This document shows, one piece after another, positions 22,551 to 29,687 of a stretch of 31,803 nucleotides of DNA. Below the pieces are notes generated by a model that searched no databases, was not told the DNA's origin, and was given only the letters and a program-made list of their open reading frames with translations. The position numbers were made by a program, and so were the translations under genes. Numbering within the stretch: the stretch's first letter is position 1; every line of letters starts with the position of its first letter. Source of the stretch: a virus; the IMG/VR virus record IMGVR_UViG_3300006641_000100, positions 1 through 31,803 of that record, one strand, 5' to 3'.

Positions 22551-22578
22551 ATTATTTTAAGATGAAGAAACATCTCAA
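22551..22578 (-). promoter_or_regulatory. candidate promoter for the 83-aa minus-strand gene
   Basis: Read on the minus strand, TTGAGA (plus 22573-22578) and AATAAT (plus 22551-22556) each match five of six consensus bases of sigma70 elements with a 16-base spacer. Transcription would start roughly ten bases before the GTG at 22532, leaving almost no leader. The rest of 22533-22700 shows no gene. Confidence 0.45.
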
Positions 22579-22700
22579 CGCCGCTGATTAGTTGTGTATC
22601 TTGGTAAATCGATCACTGAGGAGGCGTTCGGTAAGCAGAGGCTATGCTTGTACATGCTCTTGGTTACATTGAGTAGAATAAATTAGCAGTTAAAGGAACT

Positions 22701-23105
22701 ATGGCCACACAGGTACAGTTTAGGCGCGGGACAACAGGACAGACTGCGACTTTTATTGGCGCCGATGGCGAAGTAACTGTTGACAGCACTAAAAAAACTT
22801 GTGTTGTTCACGACGCATTTCAGGCGGGTGGATTCCCACTTCTCAGAGAAGATGGCACGAATTCTTCCTTTTCATTAGGTTCTCTAAGTAGTTGTGCGTT
22901 AAAGTTTGCAGGTGATCCTAATACAGGTTTGTACAGCCCTGGACCTGATCAAGTCGCCTTGGTAACTGGTGGTGTTACTAGACTTACAATAGATTCAGCA
23001 GGTTCGGTCACAATCCCAGGGAACACAACCATTTCGGGTAGCTTGACCGTTACAGGTTCGCTTAACTCCAGTGACACTCTGGCCCTTATTGTTGCTCTAA
23101 GCTGA
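22701..23105 (+). CDS. tail fibre protein with anchoring N-terminal domain, 134 aa
   Basis: Residues 5-50 (VQFRRGTTGQTATFIGADGE and on, with VTVDSTKKTCVVHD and GGFPLLRED) are a classic phage-fibre N-terminal anchoring domain of the major tropism determinant type. Residues 67-100 (FAGDPNTGLYSPGPDQVALV and TRLTIDSAGSV) are the fibre repeat that also occurs in the 24789 gene (DTGIYNPASNQLGIVTAG). The C-terminus is a short beta-helix-like NTTISGSLTVTGSL. AAAGGAAC gives a good ribosome binding site. It binds the particle and presumably trimerises. Confidence 0.75.
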   Translation: MATQVQFRRGTTGQTATFIGADGEVTVDSTKKTCVVHDAFQAGGFPLLREDGTNSSFSLGSLSSCALKFAGDPNTGLYSPGPDQVALVTGGVTRLTIDSAGSVTIPGNTTISGSLTVTGSLNSSDTLALIVALS

Positions 23106-23106
23106 T

Positions 23107-23451
23107 ATGGCAAATACTTTCAAAAACGACACTAAGGCCAGCCTTGTAACTGCTGTCATTACGGATCCAAGCGCAACGGTTGTCACTGCCGGTGGTACAG
23201 CAACACTGATTATCTTGAGTGTACTGGCATCTAACAAGACTGGTACGAGTGCTAATGTTGATATTTACATTGACAAATCTACTGGTGATGATGTTTATCT
23301 AATCCGCAATGCACCTGTTCCTTCGGGCTCTACACTTGAGATCATCAATGGCAACAAAGTCATTCTTGAATCTGCCGATAAGCTACAAGCTAGGTGTGGA
23401 ACAGCGTCTGCTGTTGATTTAACAGTCAGCTATCTTGAGCAGACCCCGTAA
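23107..23451 (+). CDS. small beta-sandwich virion protein, 114 aa
   Basis: An MANTFKND start followed by alternating strands (LIILSVLASNKTGTSANVDI at 40-59, VYLIRNAPVPSGSTLEII at 68-85) and an end in LTVSYLEQTP fits a small virion beta-sandwich protein found in many cyanophage genomes, recalled from memory. No enzymatic motif is present. It begins one base after the preceding stop (TGATATG), in the fibre gene run. It could be a fibre hub or decoration component. Confidence 0.7.
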   Translation: MANTFKNDTKASLVTAVITDPSATVVTAGGTATLIILSVLASNKTGTSANVDIYIDKSTGDDVYLIRNAPVPSGSTLEIINGNKVILESADKLQARCGTASAVDLTVSYLEQTP

Positions 23452-23464
23452 GGAGGATTGGATA

Positions 23465-24520
23465 ATGGCTTTAACTGAAGTTAATCTGTTCCGGATTGAT
23501 GGTGATCTTGGCACAATTAGCAACGTACAGATCTCTGCATTAAACGGCGGACCACTGAGTGGCGCTAGGAACCGCATCATCAACGGTGATATGCGGATTG
23601 CACAGCGCGGGACTTCTGTTGCACTGGGGACGACACCTACGTACTTTCTGGATCGCTTTGCAGGGCTTTACAGCACTAGCGTCACAGGAACACTGAGCCA
23701 GCAGTCCACTGGAGGGTTGGCTGGTTTTACCAACTGCGCTCGTGCTCAGAGAACAAGTGGCCAAACTGCGACTGGTAACTTGTCTGTCATTCAGATTTTA
23801 GAAACGCTTAACTGCACCGATTTGGCTGGCGGCTCGGTAACACTTTCGTTTTGGGCTAGGGCTGGTGCAAACTATTCAGCAACCGGCAGTGGGCTGACTG
23901 CCGCCGTTTACACGGGAACCGGAACAGACCAGTCTGCAAGTTCTTTTATGAGTGGATCTTGGACAGGACAGACTGCAATCATCAATAGTGGTGCTACGTT
24001 GACGACTTCTTGGCAGAAGTTCACGCTTACCGGGTCTGTCGGCGCATCCGCTACGCAACTTGGCGTCATTTTCCAAGGTAGTCTAACCGGTACTGCAGGA
24101 GCCAACGATTTCTTTGAGATCACGGGCGTCCAGCTCGAACCAGGAACCGTCGCCACCCCGTTTGAACGTAGGAGCTACGGGCAGGAGCTGGCGTTGTGTC
24201 AGAGGTATTGCTGGGTTTTTGGTAATAGTGATAACGCTCCCTTTGGCAGCGGATACGAAACTGCTACCATTGGAAAAACTTCAGCCGCGCTGCCTGTAGC
24301 AATGCGGGCTACGCCAACTTTTTCTAGCACTGCAGCAAACACGTTTGCAATTATGGATTCTGGATCATCTGGTCGTTCCGGCACAGCTATAGTTTTAGAT
24401 TTGGCCAGCCCCACTGCTGTTGCCGTGAACTTAAGTTGCTCAGGCACTACCGCCAACGCTGGGTGCATACTTCGCACGGCAAGCGCAACAGCGACGATGA
24501 CGTTTAACGCCGAGCTGTAA
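23465..24520 (+). CDS. tail fibre / receptor-binding protein, first of two paralogs, 352 aa
   Basis: I start at ATG 23465 because AGGAGG (23451-23456) lies eight bases upstream. An earlier ATG at 23435 overlaps the previous gene. The N-terminus (MALTEVNLFRIDGDLGTIS) leads to LNGGPLSGARNRIINGDMRI (about 25-45), a widespread opening of phage fibre tips. The middle (50-220) is a beta-rich carbohydrate-binding-like domain with LSFWARAG and a W-x-F-TL strand. GVQLEPGTVATPFERRSYGQ (about 220-240) then ELALCQRY precede a variable C-terminal head. The same two flanks occur in the 24789 gene with different middles and heads. It probably sets host range. Confidence 0.8.
   Translation: MALTEVNLFRIDGDLGTISNVQISALNGGPLSGARNRIINGDMRIAQRGTSVALGTTPTYFLDRFAGLYSTSVTGTLSQQSTGGLAGFTNCARAQRTSGQTATGNLSVIQILETLNCTDLAGGSVTLSFWARAGANYSATGSGLTAAVYTGTGTDQSASSFMSGSWTGQTAIINSGATLTTSWQKFTLTGSVGASATQLGVIFQGSLTGTAGANDFFEITGVQLEPGTVATPFERRSYGQELALCQRYCWVFGNSDNAPFGSGYETATIGKTSAALPVAMRATPTFSSTAANTFAIMDSGSSGRSGTAIVLDLASPTAVAVNLSCSGTTANAGCILRTASATATMTFNAEL
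23541..23602 (+). repeat. fibre cassette repeat A, first copy
   Basis: This segment encodes LNGGPLSGARNRIINGDMRI and is nearly identical in DNA to 25353-25413 in the second fibre gene. It marks the start of the homologous part of the two fibre genes. Confidence 0.85.
24124..24208 (+). repeat. fibre cassette repeat B, first copy
   Basis: This segment encodes GVQLEPGTVATPFERRSYGQ plus ELALCQRY. It is almost identical in DNA to 25998-26083 and separates a divergent central domain from a divergent C-terminal head. Confidence 0.85.
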
Positions 24521-24523
24521 CCC

Positions 24524-24757
24524 ATGACCTACCAACTCACCACAGGCGACATCATCCTTCGCCTTTCTGATAACGCCTTCATCCCCCCTGACCCCGCCAA
24601 CACCGACTACCAGGCGTACCTTGCTTGGCTCGATGAAGGCAACACCCCCTTGCCTGCACCAGAACCTGAACCCGCCCCAGTGCTCACCACTGAACAGAAG
24701 CTAGAAGCGGCTGGGTTGACCGTGGCGGAGCTGAAGGAGTTGTTTGGTCTAATTTAA
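24524..24757 (+). CDS. fibre-partner or assembly protein, first copy, 77 aa
   Basis: The protein starts [20 protein letters not shown], has a [20 protein letters not shown] segment, then a Pro/Glu/Ala linker (about 43-52) and ends with a short helix [20 protein letters not shown]. Small proteins of this layout directly follow fibre genes and are thought to help fibre folding or assembly. A near-identical copy follows the second fibre gene at 26388. It begins three bases after the preceding stop. Confidence 0.75.
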   Translation: MTYQLTTGDIILRLSDNAFIPPDPANTDYQAYLAWLDEGNTPLPAPEPEPAPVLTTEQKLEAAGLTVAELKELFGLI

Positions 24758-24788
24758 AGTAGAATAAGACTAAACGGAAAAACACGCT

Positions 24789-26384
24789 GTGTATATCGGG
24801 CAGAGCCTTCAGGTTGCATACCCAAGCTACACCAACATCGATGACATCAGTGGTTCTTTTAATGGTGTAACCACTTCATTTGCGCTGACTGTTGGGGGTG
24901 TTGCCCCAGTTCCTGCGCCGCTGAGTTCTAATCAATGCATGATCTCAGTCGGCGGCGTTGTACAACGTCCTGATGATACTGGCGCAGAAGGTTTTCGTTT
25001 GAGTGGCGGCAGTATTGTTTTTAGTTCTGCGCCTAACACAGGAGAGGACTTCTTCGGCGTAATACTCGCCGGTGCTGATTACATTAACGTTGGCGCTAAT
25101 TTCCCTAGCGGTTCTGCTTCTACGCCTAGCATTACGTTCGATACAGATTTGGATACAGGTATTTATAACCCAGCGTCGAATCAGCTTGGTATTGTTACGG
25201 CTGGTGTTTCCCGAGCAACTGTTGATTCTAGTGGATCAATCAATATTGACAGTAACACTGTTTATGTTGATGCAATTAATAATCGAGTGGGCATTGGAAC
25301 TTCGAGCCCAGCTACTTTGTTACATGTGGCGGGAGATGCACAAGTAAATAGCCTTAACGGCGGACCACTGAGTGGCGCCCGCAACCGCATCATCAACGGT
25401 GATATGCGGATCAATCAGAGAAACGCAACTCAAACAGTTAATGACGGATCGACCAATTTCTACTCAGTAGATCGCTGGCTCGGTACCGGAGAAGCTACTG
25501 ATGGTGTTTTTACGCTTGCCTCAAGCACTAGCGCACCGGCTGGTTTTACCAACTCATTGCTGGCGACAGTTACCACTGCAGACGCTTCGATTGGTGCATC
25601 TCAGCGATACATCATTGCTCAGCGTATTGAAGGTAATAACGTTTCCGATCTTGCCTGGGGTACTGCTAGTGCAAAAGCGGTTACGCTTTCGTTTTGGGTA
25701 TTCTCCTCGCTTACCGGAACCTTTGGAGGTGTCGTCAGAAACTCTGCTGGGGATCGCAGCTACCCATTCAGTTATTCAATCAGCGCCGCAAATACTTGGG
25801 AGCAAAAAACAGTTTCGATCACCGGGGACACAAGTGGTACTTGGTTGACTGATACCGGCGTTGGTATCAACCTGGCTTTTTCACTTGGCGTTGGTAGCTC
25901 ATTCAAAGGCACAGCAGGCGCTTGGTCTGGATCATCACTGTGGTCTGTCACTGGTGCTGTTGATCCGATCTCTACCAACGGCTCGACATTCCGCGTCACG
26001 GGCGTCCAACTCGAAGCCGGAACCGTCGCCACCCCGTTTGAACGCAGGAGCTACGGGCAGGAGCTGGCGTTGTGTCAGAGGTACTACGAGACCGGCTCTC
26101 TTGTGCTGAGCTTTAGCTATACAACTACTTATGGCAACGGCATTTGGTTTTCCTCGAACGTTGGCTTCAATGCAAGTAAGCGCGCATTTCCTACTATTAG
26201 TTTTGGGACTCCAACCACCAATACCAATTTTTCCCCTGGAACTTATATCACAAATTGGAACCTTGGAAATCAATATAATAGCTTGCAAGGGTTTGGACCC
26301 AGTGTTGGTGGAACTTCGTCACCTCCAACAAGCGGAAGCTACTTTTACACAACCGTAACTTGGGCTGCCTCCATTGAGCTGTAA
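24789..26384 (+). CDS. tail fibre / receptor-binding protein, second paralog, 531 aa
   Basis: The start is GTG 24789 without a strong ribosome binding site. Residues 1-105 are a fibre anchoring domain (NIDDISGSFNGVTTSFALTV, MISVGGVVQ, FFGVILAG). Residues 115-155 carry the DTGIYNP/TAGVSRATVDSSG fibre repeat. VGIGTSSPATLLHV (166-179) is a common fibre motif. From SLNGGPLSGARNRIINGDMR onward it parallels the 23465 gene product: beta domain with LSFWVFSS, then GVQLEAGTVATPFERRSYGQ and a different C-terminal head rich in aromatic residues. It is longer than its paralog by an N-terminal shaft. It likely binds a host surface sugar. Confidence 0.8.
   Translation: MYIGQSLQVAYPSYTNIDDISGSFNGVTTSFALTVGGVAPVPAPLSSNQCMISVGGVVQRPDDTGAEGFRLSGGSIVFSSAPNTGEDFFGVILAGADYINVGANFPSGSASTPSITFDTDLDTGIYNPASNQLGIVTAGVSRATVDSSGSINIDSNTVYVDAINNRVGIGTSSPATLLHVAGDAQVNSLNGGPLSGARNRIINGDMRINQRNATQTVNDGSTNFYSVDRWLGTGEATDGVFTLASSTSAPAGFTNSLLATVTTADASIGASQRYIIAQRIEGNNVSDLAWGTASAKAVTLSFWVFSSLTGTFGGVVRNSAGDRSYPFSYSISAANTWEQKTVSITGDTSGTWLTDTGVGINLAFSLGVGSSFKGTAGAWSGSSLWSVTGAVDPISTNGSTFRVTGVQLEAGTVATPFERRSYGQELALCQRYYETGSLVLSFSYTTTYGNGIWFSSNVGFNASKRAFPTISFGTPTTNTNFSPGTYITNWNLGNQYNSLQGFGPSVGGTSSPPTSGSYFYTTVTWAASIEL
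25353..25413 (+). repeat. fibre cassette repeat A, second copy
   Basis: This is the counterpart of 23541-23602. Only a few third-position changes separate the copies, while the sequence that follows (about 25414-25990) diverges strongly from its paralog. Confidence 0.85.
25998..26083 (+). repeat. fibre cassette repeat B, second copy
   Basis: This is the counterpart of 24124-24208, with only a handful of differences. Together with repeat A it gives conserved joints around variable modules. Confidence 0.85.
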
Positions 26385-26387
26385 CCA

Positions 26388-26624
26388 ATGACCTACCAAC
26401 TCACCACCAGCGACACCATCCTTCGCCTTTCTGATAACGCCTTTATCCCCCGAGACCCTGCCAACACCGATTACCAGGCGTATCTCGCTTGGCTCGCTGA
26501 AGGCAACACGCCTGAGCCTGCCCCTGAACCCGAACCCGCCCCAGTGCTTACCACTGAACAGAAGTTGAACGCCGCTGGGTTGACCGTGGCGGAACTGAAG
26601 GAACTGTTTGGTCTTCTTCAATAA
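26388..26624 (+). CDS. fibre-partner or assembly protein, second copy, 78 aa
   Basis: This is a paralog of the 24524 gene product with only a few substitutions (for example TTSDT for TTGDI, PRDP for PPDP and KLNAAG for KLEAAG). It has the same layout: an N-terminal strand, [14 protein letters not shown], a Pro/Glu linker and a C-terminal helix [10 protein letters not shown]. Placement three bases after its fibre gene mirrors the first copy. The duplication of both fibre and partner supports a functional pair. Confidence 0.8.
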   Translation: MTYQLTTSDTILRLSDNAFIPRDPANTDYQAYLAWLAEGNTPEPAPEPEPAPVLTTEQKLNAAGLTVAELKELFGLLQ

Positions 26625-26630
26625 AGTACA

Positions 26631-26885
26631 ATGACTAACTGGCTGTGGCGCTCTATTGTTGGTTGTTCTACAGCCATTCTTGTTGTATCTGTACTTCAGT
26701 GGGGTTCTTGCCGGTTCTATGTTCTTCCTACCGTCTGGCCTTGGTATGCCAAATATGTAGGTACAGATCAAAGTGAAAAGATTGATCCTGCGCCTATGGG
26801 ATGCGTCGATGTCGACTCTCGTACCATTACCGTAATGATGGGAGTACTTACAACGTTGATTAGCTTATCTCGTAACGCTGAATAA
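26631..26885 (+). CDS. probable holin, 84 aa, two membrane segments
   Basis: Residues 7-24 (RSIVGCSTAILVVSVLQW) and 65-80 (TITVMMGVLTTLISLS) are hydrophobic helices, joined by a Cys/Pro/Trp loop (25-64). Two helices, under 100 residues and a position 37 bases before the endolysin fit a class II-type holin, which opens the cytoplasmic membrane for the lysin. The short loop ends in a basic/acidic tail. I see no sequence motif that proves it. A weak or absent ribosome binding site precedes ATG 26631. Confidence 0.65.
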   Translation: MTNWLWRSIVGCSTAILVVSVLQWGSCRFYVLPTVWPWYAKYVGTDQSEKIDPAPMGCVDVDSRTITVMMGVLTTLISLSRNAE

Positions 26886-26901
26886 ATTTGATATGTAAAC
26901 T

Positions 26902-26922
26902 GGAAGTAACTACAAAACTTCC
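26902..26922 (+). promoter_or_regulatory. hairpin abutting the endolysin start codon
   Basis: GGAAGT (26902-26907) and ACTTCC (26917-26922) pair perfectly around a nine-base loop, with the stem ending directly at ATG 26923. The purine arm is the only Shine-Dalgarno-like sequence but is too far from the start in linear form. Folding could place or hide it, so translational control of lysis is possible. Confidence 0.4.
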
Positions 26923-28176
26923 ATGAAGACATCTCAGGTTGGCGTCGATTTAATTAAACAATTCGAAGGTTTCCGCACTAAAAGCTATTTATGTCCCGCT
27001 GGCGTGTGGACAATAGGCTACGGACACACCGGGCCAGATGTAAAAGAAGGTATGGAGGTTAAGGCATCGAGAGCCGAATACCTACTTAAACAGGATCTAA
27101 TCCGCTTTGAAGACACGATCAATAAGAATGTTACCATCAAGCTCGAGCAGAATCAATTCGACGCTTTGGTCGCGTTTGCCTTTAACGTTGGCGTAAGTGC
27201 GTTTACCTCATCTACCCTTATACGCCGTCTCAATTCTGGTGAAGATCCCTGCACTGTCGCTAAAGCGGAACTCCCCCGCTGGGACAAAGCGAACGGCAAA
27301 CCTCTGGAAGGTTTAAAACGCCGTCGCTCCGCCGAAGTTGAATTATTCTGTAAAGAACCACCGCGACCGAAGACTGGTTTGATTGAAATTACATCTATTC
27401 AGCAGACCTGGCTCAAGAAGAAACCGATCCCGTCTTATGAACTACCGAACGACGAGAAGGCCAACGTTTCTGGTGTCCGCACATACCGCAACTGCCATGT
27501 CCTAGACCGTAAGGATGGACATACCCTCCTTGAGTTTGGGTTCGGTCTCGGTAACTGGTGGGTGTTCGACAAGCATTGGAAGGGGCTCATCACAGATAAC
27601 TCGATGCACCCGTATGCCGTCGACGGGGATCTGCGCTACCTTCGTAATTTCCCTTACTTCTACCAACGCGACAACGGCCCAGAGGGCTGGCGTCAGTGCC
27701 AGACCAGCAGCATTGCCATGTGTCTGAAGTACATCGATACCCCAGGCATCAACGACGATCTAGATTACCTGAGGATCGTCAACAAATATGGGGATACCAC
27801 CCACAGAGAGCCACACTTCCGGGCTCTTGCTGAATTAGGAGTTGGTGCTAATTTTATTACAACTGCAGACGCTGACATTGTTAAAGCGCAGATTGACAAA
27901 GGACTCCCTGTTGCTGCCGGTATTCTTCATCATGGAACTGCTGCTCGTCCTACTGGCGGCGGGCACTTCGTTGTTATTACTGGATATGATAAAAAAAGTT
28001 GGTTAGTTCAGGACCCTTACGGGGAGCTGGATATGGTGAACGGTGGTTGGGAAAAGACAGGCCCTACTGTTGGACGCAATATCCGGTATTCTTACAAGAA
28101 TTTTGAGGGGCGATTTTGCCCTGGCGGCGGAGCCAGTGGGTGGTGTTGGGTCGGATTTAAATTCCTCAAAAAGTAA
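26923..28176 (+). CDS. two-domain endolysin: GH24 lysozyme plus C39-type peptidase, 417 aa
   Basis: Residues 1-145 are a GH24 (T4/P22-type) lysozyme with the E-x8-C-x5-T catalytic pattern (E15, C24, T30) and WTIGYGHTG. It cleaves the glycan strands of peptidoglycan. Residues about 152-225 look like an SH3-like linker domain. Residues about 240-395 form a papain-like C39 peptidase: QCQTSSIAMC with C259, GGGHFVVITGYD with H348, and VQDPYG with D364 complete a plausible Cys-His-Asp set. Such domains cut peptide bonds. No signal peptide is visible, so export would depend on a holin, which fits the adjacent gene. It is longer than single-domain lysins. The start follows a hairpin. Confidence 0.85.
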   Translation: MKTSQVGVDLIKQFEGFRTKSYLCPAGVWTIGYGHTGPDVKEGMEVKASRAEYLLKQDLIRFEDTINKNVTIKLEQNQFDALVAFAFNVGVSAFTSSTLIRRLNSGEDPCTVAKAELPRWDKANGKPLEGLKRRRSAEVELFCKEPPRPKTGLIEITSIQQTWLKKKPIPSYELPNDEKANVSGVRTYRNCHVLDRKDGHTLLEFGFGLGNWWVFDKHWKGLITDNSMHPYAVDGDLRYLRNFPYFYQRDNGPEGWRQCQTSSIAMCLKYIDTPGINDDLDYLRIVNKYGDTTHREPHFRALAELGVGANFITTADADIVKAQIDKGLPVAAGILHHGTAARPTGGGHFVVITGYDKKSWLVQDPYGELDMVNGGWEKTGPTVGRNIRYSYKNFEGRFCPGGGASGWCWVGFKFLKK

Positions 28177-28201
28177 TCAGTTAGACTCTTAATGCATTTC
28201 G

Positions 28202-28414
28202 ATGACCATGTTGGACTTAATCAACGAACTAGAAATCAGCCTTCGAGCACAATTAGACAGCCTAGCCAAAGACATTCGTGCCGCTGAATCCTCATTGATC
28301 GCAACCAAGGAAGGTTTCTTGAAAGTTCAAGGAGCCCTTGAAATCCTCAGCATCCTCAAAGAAAAATTGAAAGATGCTGAGGATGAAAATAAACTTGCTG
28401 CAGCGATGGGATGA
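28202..28414 (+). CDS. small coiled-coil protein, 70 aa
   Basis: After MTMLDLINELEISLRAQLD the protein is a charged amphipathic helix with GFLKVQGALEILSILKEKLK (38-57), a segment I recall from small cyanophage proteins of unknown function. No membrane segment is seen. ATG 28202 or 28208 may be the start. It follows the endolysin by 25 bases and precedes the 93-residue frame. Its role near lysis genes is unknown. Confidence 0.65.
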   Translation: MTMLDLINELEISLRAQLDSLAKDIRAAESSLIATKEGFLKVQGALEILSILKEKLKDAEDENKLAAAMG

Positions 28415-28415
28415 A

Positions 28416-28655
28416 ATGCTAGGGGAACTAAACCGAGGACGCTACCGAGCTCTTGAGTTATTGGCAGATCACATTCGTGAACCATCTCGAGAGCTTCGTC
28501 TAGACGCCATTGTCTGTGACGTTTCAGAAGAAGATCTTCGGTGGGTTACCGACCGCATTCGTTACTTTGTCCTCCGTCTTCTCGAGGACGCGGATTACGA
28601 CCCAGCTGATGAGGAAGAGGATGTTTTTCTACATCACATCGGTTTGACGGACTGA
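28416..28655 (+). CDS. hypothetical acidic protein, 79 aa
   Basis: I start at ATG 28416, one base after the preceding stop (TGAAATG). An in-frame start at 28374 would overlap the previous gene by 41 bases. The protein is helical with alternating Arg and Leu (ELNRGRYRALELLADHIREP, RWVTDRIRYFVLRLLED) and an acidic end. No motif is known. Its 3' end overlaps the minus-strand HNH gene by 22 bases. Confidence 0.6.
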   Translation: MLGELNRGRYRALELLADHIREPSRELRLDAIVCDVSEEDLRWVTDRIRYFVLRLLEDADYDPADEEEDVFLHHIGLTD

Positions 28656-28927
28656 AGCCGCAGGTCTCTGTGCACCTTCCTGTGACAGTTGGAGCACAGG
28701 CACTGACATTTGGCGATTTCGTCTAATATCGACTGCCTTCCTCGATCCTTCCACATTTTGGCAACTGAGTACTCCTTCTGAGTCGGATCACGGTGATGCC
28801 AATCCAGTGTGACTGGGTCATCTTCACCACAAAGTTCACATTGACGCCCTTCCATCAAGGCTTGATACCACTGGCGTCTAGCTTCACGTGCTCGTTTATT
28901 GGCTGCTCGAGTCTTTTCGACGCTCAC
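28634..28927 (-). CDS. HNH endonuclease, minus strand, 97 aa
   Basis: The protein has a basic N-terminus (VEKTRAANKRAREARRQW), then a zinc-type HNH domain: CELCG (C30/C33), DWHHRDP (H44, H45) and CLCSNCHRKVH (C78, C81, H82, H86). Free-standing HNH genes of this size are common homing endonucleases in phages. The start is GTG at 28927. It is opposite to the surrounding gene run, and a tRNA on the same strand lies 44 bases upstream. Both features suggest an acquired segment. Confidence 0.88.
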   Translation of the reverse strand: MSVEKTRAANKRAREARRQWYQALMEGRQCELCGEDDPVTLDWHHRDPTQKEYSVAKMWKDRGRQSILDEIAKCQCLCSNCHRKVHRDLRLQSVKPM

Positions 28928-28971
28928 GCACAGAACTAAGTCTGCGGAAATTTAAACTATGTGAATTTAGA

Positions 28972-29055
28972 TACCACCAGTGGGATTCGAACCCACAAGG
29001 GAGAAACTCCCGACGCATTTTAAGTGCGATCCGTAGACCGTTCCGGCATGGTGGC
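28972..29055 (-). tRNA. tRNA-Leu (anticodon UAA)
   Basis: Read on the minus strand, a complete class II tRNA folds. It has a 7-bp acceptor stem (GCCACCA with TGGTGGT) and discriminator A, and a short D arm (CCG/CGG). The anticodon loop is CTTAAAA with anticodon TAA, in a stem with one T-T end mismatch. A long variable arm is formed by GGGAG/CTCCC, and the T arm is GTGGG/CCCAC with TTCGAAT. The length is 84 bases and no CCA is encoded. It would read UUA leucine codons. It lies between two HNH genes. Confidence 0.95.
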
Positions 29056-29126
29056 TAGCGCTCGAATATTAGCGGATTGGAGAGATGTGTGCACCCTACA
29101 GTTTTGTTATGGATGCATGACAAACC

Positions 29127-29537
29127 ATGTACCTTTGTGCAGATGACCTTTTGGTCAATCTAGTCGCGCTGACCCCAAAACTGGCCCGCCGTCAGTTCCG
29201 TCAACACATTTTTGAAGAGTGGGGATGGAAATGTGCTTATTGTGATCAGCAGTTAACAGAGGACACGGCGACAATCGATCACGTCGTGCCCAAACACAAA
29301 GGTGGTCAAAACGTAAAAAATAATATGGTTTGCTGTTGCTGTCGTTGCAACAGAAACAAGGGTTCTTTACCTTTATCTGTTTTTTATACAGATGGTAATC
29401 CAAATTACTGCGAGCAGAGGCTTGATAAACTAAATAAGTGGATGGAGCAGAGACCCTGCTCAATTAAATTAACTTCGGCGGACTCTGCGGTCCCGTACAT
29501 ATCCAATGATTACTACATCGGCTGGGTCGCGACCTAA
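29127..29537 (+). CDS. HNH endonuclease, 136 aa
   Basis: The HNH core is CAYC (C36/C39), TIDHVVPKHKGG (D51, H52, H57), N65/N66 and CRCNRNKGS (C71/C74, N75, K78), like McrA/retron-type HNH proteins. The N-terminus holds a conserved-looking LTPKLARRQFRQHIFEEWGW. Free-standing HNH genes usually home into neighbouring sequences. The 5' leader (29101-29125) can form a hairpin (GTTTTGT with ACAAAC) right before the start. The C-terminus overlaps the small gene at 29506. Confidence 0.88.
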   Translation: MYLCADDLLVNLVALTPKLARRQFRQHIFEEWGWKCAYCDQQLTEDTATIDHVVPKHKGGQNVKNNMVCCCCRCNRNKGSLPLSVFYTDGNPNYCEQRLDKLNKWMEQRPCSIKLTSADSAVPYISNDYYIGWVAT

Positions 29538-29685
29538 CGCAAAACAGTTTCTAGAGGGGAAGGTCGAAGATATGATTGTAAAGCTTGGTAAAGAGCGGAT
29601 CCCTTCCGGTTTTGAGCAGCTGGCGCATGGTGCTATTGCCGATGACATCAAGACAAAGGCAGCTGCTGGTCAAATCGTGGTGTAA
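29506..29685 (+). CDS. small hypothetical protein, 59 aa
   Basis: A 59-codon frame opens at ATG 29506 inside the end of the HNH gene and closes with TAA at 29683-29685, two bases before the next ATG (29688). The protein starts MITTSAGSRPNAKQFLEGKV and ends with TKAAAGQIVV, with a helical middle (PSGFEQLAHGAIADDI). No family is known to me. The exact fit between neighbours and a continuous open frame make it likely real. Confidence 0.6.
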   Translation: MITTSAGSRPNAKQFLEGKVEDMIVKLGKERIPSGFEQLAHGAIADDIKTKAAAGQIVV

Positions 29686-29687
29686 AG

